In this document: in pieces, positions 14,525 through 15,992 of the stretch
Layout of the letters: the number at the start of each line of letters is the position of its first letter
How positions within the stretch are numbered: position 1 is the first letter of the stretch
DNA from: Pseudomonadota bacterium
Lineage (GTDB): Bacteria; Desulfobacterota; Desulfarculia; Desulfarculales; Desulfarculaceae
Assembly: GCA_018902755.1 (NCBI GenBank)
Contig: JAHIQI010000061.1
Span: 1 to 15,992, forward strand
Direction: 5' to 3'
Length of the DNA: 15,992 nucleotides
Position numbers and translations under genes: made by a program
Notes under the pieces: model-generated
What the model was told of the DNA's origin: nothing
Databases searched by the model: none
The model's input: only the letters and a program-made list of their open reading frames with translations

Positions 14525-14541
14525 CCGGCGCGCTGGGCCGG
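14525..14541 (-). promoter_or_regulatory. Hairpin in the nusG-rplK spacer
   Basis: A 5-bp CCGGC/GCCGG stem with a 7-nt loop fills much of the 39-nt gap, just upstream of the rplK ribosome-binding site. In E. coli the L1 repressor binds an mRNA site ahead of rplK that mimics its 23S rRNA target. This hairpin is in the right place, but I could not match it to the L1 consensus, so the role stays open. Confidence 0.25.
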
Positions 14542-14545
14542 GGGC

Positions 14546-15079
14546 TTATACCTTGGAAACCTGCACGAACTCCAGCTCCACGGGGGTGGCCCGGCCGAAG
14601 ATGCTGATGAGCACCCTCAGCTTGCCCTTCTCGGGGGAGACCTCCTCCACGGTGCCGTTAAAGTTGTTGAAGGGGCCGTCGATCACCCGCACCTCGTCGC
14701 CCTCCTGGAAGCTGTACTTGGGCTTGGGTTGCTTGGCGCCTTCGGCCATCTGGCTCATCAGGCGGGCCACTTCATCTTCGGTGATGGGAGTGGGGCGGGT
14801 TTCGTTGCCGCCCACGAAACCGGTGACCTTGGCCGTGTTCTTGACCAGGTGCCAGGTTTCGTCGTTTATCTCCATCTCCACCACGATGTAGCCGGGGTAG
14901 AACTTGCGCTGCGACTCGCGGCGCTGGCCCTTGACCATCTCCACCACCTTCTCCATGGGCACCAGGACCTGGCCGAAGTAGTCGGTCAAGCCGTGGCTTT
15001 TGATGCGCTCCAACAGGGCGTCGCGCACCTTGTTTTCAAACCCAGAGTAGGTATGGACGATGTACCAATTCTTGGCCAC
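14546..15079 (-). CDS. nusG: Transcription termination/antitermination factor NusG
   Basis: NusG binds RNA polymerase, promotes elongation, and links it to Rho or to the leading ribosome. The 177-residue product has the NGN domain (about 3-115, with WYIVHTYSGFENKV at 5-18 and FYPGYIVVEM at 60-69) and a C-terminal KOW domain (about 122-177, with FQEGDEVRVIDGPFNNFNGTV). The start is GTG at 15077-15079, because AGGGGGA lies about 4 nt upstream and the protein then begins MAKNWYIVHTYSG as in relatives; the frame stays open further upstream but overlaps secE. It starts 8 nt after the secE stop and precedes rplK by 39 nt. It works on the polymerase whose subunits are encoded downstream. Confidence 0.98.
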   Translation of the reverse strand: MAKNWYIVHTYSGFENKVRDALLERIKSHGLTDYFGQVLVPMEKVVEMVKGQRRESQRKFYPGYIVVEMEINDETWHLVKNTAKVTGFVGGNETRPTPITEDEVARLMSQMAEGAKQPKPKYSFQEGDEVRVIDGPFNNFNGTVEEVSPEKGKLRVLISIFGRATPVELEFVQVSKV

Positions 15080-15087
15080 GTTTCCCC

Positions 15088-15387
15088 CTAACCGATTATC
15101 AGCCTGACCAGCCTGGAAAGGGCGAAGTCGACCACCCCCAGGAAAATGGAAACCAAAATCACCAAAGCCAGAACCACGCCGGTGGTGGAAAGGGTCTGCC
15201 GGCGCGAAGGCCAGGTGACCCGTTTGAGCTCCTGAACCACTTCCCGCAGAAACTGCGTGGCGCGGTCCCACGCCCCGGGGGTCTGGGCCGCCTTGGAGGC
15301 CGCGGCCTTTTTGGCCGGCTTGGCCAGACGCTTAACCGGTTTGACCGCGGTAGCGGGCTTTTGGGCTTTCGGTGTTTTAGTGGCCAT
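15088..15387 (-). CDS. secE: Preprotein translocase subunit SecE
   Basis: SecE is the clamp-like essential subunit of the SecYEG protein channel in the cytoplasmic membrane. The 99-residue product has one C-terminal membrane segment (about 68-90, TTGVVLALVILVSIFLGVV) preceded by the amphipathic helix with the SecE signature LREVVQELKRVTWPSRRQTL (47-66, W59-P60). The first 40 residues are a Lys/Ala/Pro-rich tail with no predicted membrane segment. The ATG at 15385-15387 has GGGGAAG about 5 nt upstream; a longer in-frame start at 15453 has no properly spaced ribosome-binding site and is rejected. It lies 8 nt before nusG, the usual secE-nusG pair, and is probably transcribed with tRNA-Trp and rpmG. 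Confidence 0.96.
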   Translation of the reverse strand: MATKTPKAQKPATAVKPVKRLAKPAKKAAASKAAQTPGAWDRATQFLREVVQELKRVTWPSRRQTLSTTGVVLALVILVSIFLGVVDFALSRLVRLIIG

Positions 15388-15480
15388 CAAAACTTCCCCG
15401 GTGGCCGGCGCGGGCCCTCCCGCCACAAGCACTAAGAGCCTTCGACCGCGCATCCCCTGGCGCAGGGTGCACCGCCCAAG

Positions 15481-15508
15481 GCGATAAACTTACACTGGAC
15501 TTTGGCAA
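15481..15508 (-). promoter_or_regulatory. Weak promoter-like pair upstream of secE
   Basis: On the minus strand TTGCCA (15503-15508, five of six matches to the -35 consensus) is followed after 16 nt by TATCGC (15481-15486, three of six to the -10 consensus). It lies in the 204-nt spacer between tRNA-Trp and secE, where an internal promoter would make sense. The -10 match is poor, so this is only a candidate. Confidence 0.2.
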
Positions 15509-15552
15509 AATGCCCGCCGCCCGCTTTTGAATCTCTCCCGCCTCGAGACCCG

Positions 15553-15579
15553 CCTCCCGCCGAGGATTCGGCGCGGAGG
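15553..15579 (-). promoter_or_regulatory. Strong hairpin just downstream of tRNA-Trp
   Basis: Starting 12 nt after the encoded CCA end, the transcript can pair CCTCC and CGCCGA with TCGGCG and GGAGG: 11 bp with one bulged G and a 4-nt loop. It is followed by CGGGTCTCG, not by a T run. It may be a processing or stability element that separates the tRNA from secE mRNA. Together with the rest of the 204-nt spacer (15388-15591) it holds no open frame I would call. Confidence 0.4.
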
Positions 15580-15591
15580 ACTTTTTAAATT

Positions 15592-15669
15592 TGGCAGGCC
15601 TGGAGGGAATCGAACCCCCAGCCTTCGGATTTGGAGTCCGACGCTCTAGCCTAGTTGAGCTACAGGCCT
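15592..15669 (-). tRNA. trnW: tRNA-Trp (anticodon CCA)
   Basis: The minus strand folds into a full cloverleaf. The acceptor is AGGCCTG/CAGGCCT (7 bp). The D stem is GCTC/GAGC with a 10-nt loop. The anticodon stem is TCGGA/TCCGA with loop CTCCAAA, giving anticodon CCA for the UGG codon. A 5-nt variable loop and a T arm GGGGG/CCCTC with loop TTCGATT follow. The discriminator is G and the 3' CCA is encoded (15592-15594). The length is 78 nt with CCA. It lies 18 nt after the rpmG stop, so it is almost certainly cut out of the tuf-rpmG transcript. A tRNA-Trp ahead of secE is a known arrangement in several bacterial groups. Confidence 0.97.
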
Positions 15670-15687
15670 GCAACCAAACATGAAAAT

Positions 15688-15840
15688 CTACTTACCCTCT
15701 CGGTGCAAGGTGTGGCTGCCGCAGAAGCGGCAGTACTTCTTGAACTCGAGTTTGTCAGGGGTGCGCCGTTTATTCTTGGTTGTGCTGTAGTTCTTGCGCT
15801 TGCACTGGGAGCACACCAGTTGGATTATGTCGCGTGGCAT
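15688..15840 (-). CDS. rpmG: 50S ribosomal protein L33
   Basis: L33 is a small protein of the large subunit near the E site. The 50-residue product begins MPRDIIQLVCSQCKRKNY and ends YCRFCGSHTLHREGK. It carries two CxxC pairs, C10/C13 and C37/C40, so it is the zinc-binding form; related bacteria may also have a cysteine-free paralogue used under zinc shortage. Length and lysine/arginine content fit the family. The ATG at 15838-15840 follows GGGAG in the 11-nt gap after the tuf stop, so it is co-transcribed with tuf. tRNA-Trp follows after 18 nt. Confidence 0.97.
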   Translation of the reverse strand: MPRDIIQLVCSQCKRKNYSTTKNKRRTPDKLEFKKYCRFCGSHTLHREGK

Positions 15841-15851
15841 GATTGCTCCCG

Positions 15852-15992
15852 CTACTCGATGATTTCGCTGACCACGCCCGCGCCGACGGTACGACCGCCT
15901 TCACGGATGGCGAAGCGAAGCTCTTTTTCCATGGCGATCGGGGTGATCAGGTTGGCCTCGATGGCCACGTTGTCACCAGGCATCACCATCTC
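15852..15992 (-). CDS. tuf: Elongation factor Tu, C-terminal part (cut by window edge)
   Basis: Only the last 46 residues and the TAG stop are in the window. They read EMVMPGDNVAIEANLITPIA and, after a short stretch, FAIREGGRTVGAGVVSEIIE, the typical end of EF-Tu domain 3, which binds aminoacyl-tRNA. The gene begins beyond position 15992. It is followed 11 nt later by rpmG, the usual tufB-like context. This is a second EF-Tu locus, separate from the N-terminal part at the left edge, and both point the same way. No internal anomaly is visible. Confidence 0.97.
   Translation of the reverse strand, partial: EMVMPGDNVAIEANLITPIAMEKELRFAIREGGRTVGAGVVSEIIE

Noticed and set aside
14507..14545. The nusG-rplK spacer as a clear L1-binding operator
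   Set aside because: There is a small hairpin in the right place, but I could not identify the paired internal-loop pattern of the L1 site, so it is listed only as a hairpin of unknown role.
15080..15271. A longer NusG starting upstream inside secE
   Set aside because: The extra residues are the secE sequence read in another frame; the GTG at 15077-15079 has a good ribosome-binding site and gives the conserved N-terminus.
15388..15453. A longer SecE starting at the upstream in-frame ATG (MRGRRLLVLVAGG)
   Set aside because: The AGGGG before that ATG touches the codon with no spacing, while the downstream ATG has a well-spaced GGGGAAG and gives a usual SecE start.

Overview
This window is one continuous, single-strand block of transcription and translation genes. 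Every gene lies on the minus strand, so transcription runs from high to low coordinates. In transcription order it reads: end of a tuf gene, rpmG, tRNA-Trp(CCA), secE, nusG, rplK, rplA, rplJ, rplL, rpoB, rpoC, rpsL, rpsG, fusA, start of a second tuf gene. All complete genes are intact and full length, with no frameshift, insertion sequence, CRISPR array or foreign island. The high G+C content, the proteobacterial-type RNA polymerase (RpoC carries a large insertion in the trigger loop) and the gene order tuf-rpmG-trnW-secE joined directly to the str operon suggest a Desulfobacterota/Deltaproteobacteria-like organism. That placement is an inference from layout and general protein character, not from a database search.

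Right part (15992 to 13289): tuf and rpmG supply elongation factor Tu and ribosomal protein L33. A tRNA-Trp gene follows 18 nt after rpmG. After a 204-nt spacer holding a strong hairpin and a weak promoter-like pair come secE (translocon) and nusG (transcription elongation, 8 nt after secE). The L11 operon genes rplK and rplA follow. Middle part (13288 to 12080): a 227-nt structured leader precedes rplJ-rplL. Its position and structure fit the L10-binding autoregulatory leader. It shows a long-range helix closing just before the rplJ ribosome-binding site, and a 10-nt element present twice.

Core part (12079 to 3478): a 226-nt spacer with three GC-rich hairpins and a T5 run leads into rpoB, with rpoC 12 nt further on. 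The spacer is in the same place as the E. coli rplL-rpoB attenuator/processing region. Left part (3477 to 1): a promoter with a perfect TTGACA box and 17-nt spacing starts the str operon. After a leader of about 160 nt come rpsL, a 112-nt two-hairpin spacer where E. coli has its S7 autoregulatory site, rpsG, fusA and tuf.

Together the products make parts of both ribosomal subunits, the GTPases that drive elongation, the catalytic RNA polymerase core and its NusG cofactor. I find no undescribed defence, metabolic or mobile system here. What deserves a second look is the RNA-level regulation between genes, the use of GTG or TTG starts in five core genes, the two tuf genes bracketing the cluster, and an unusual substitution in L11.
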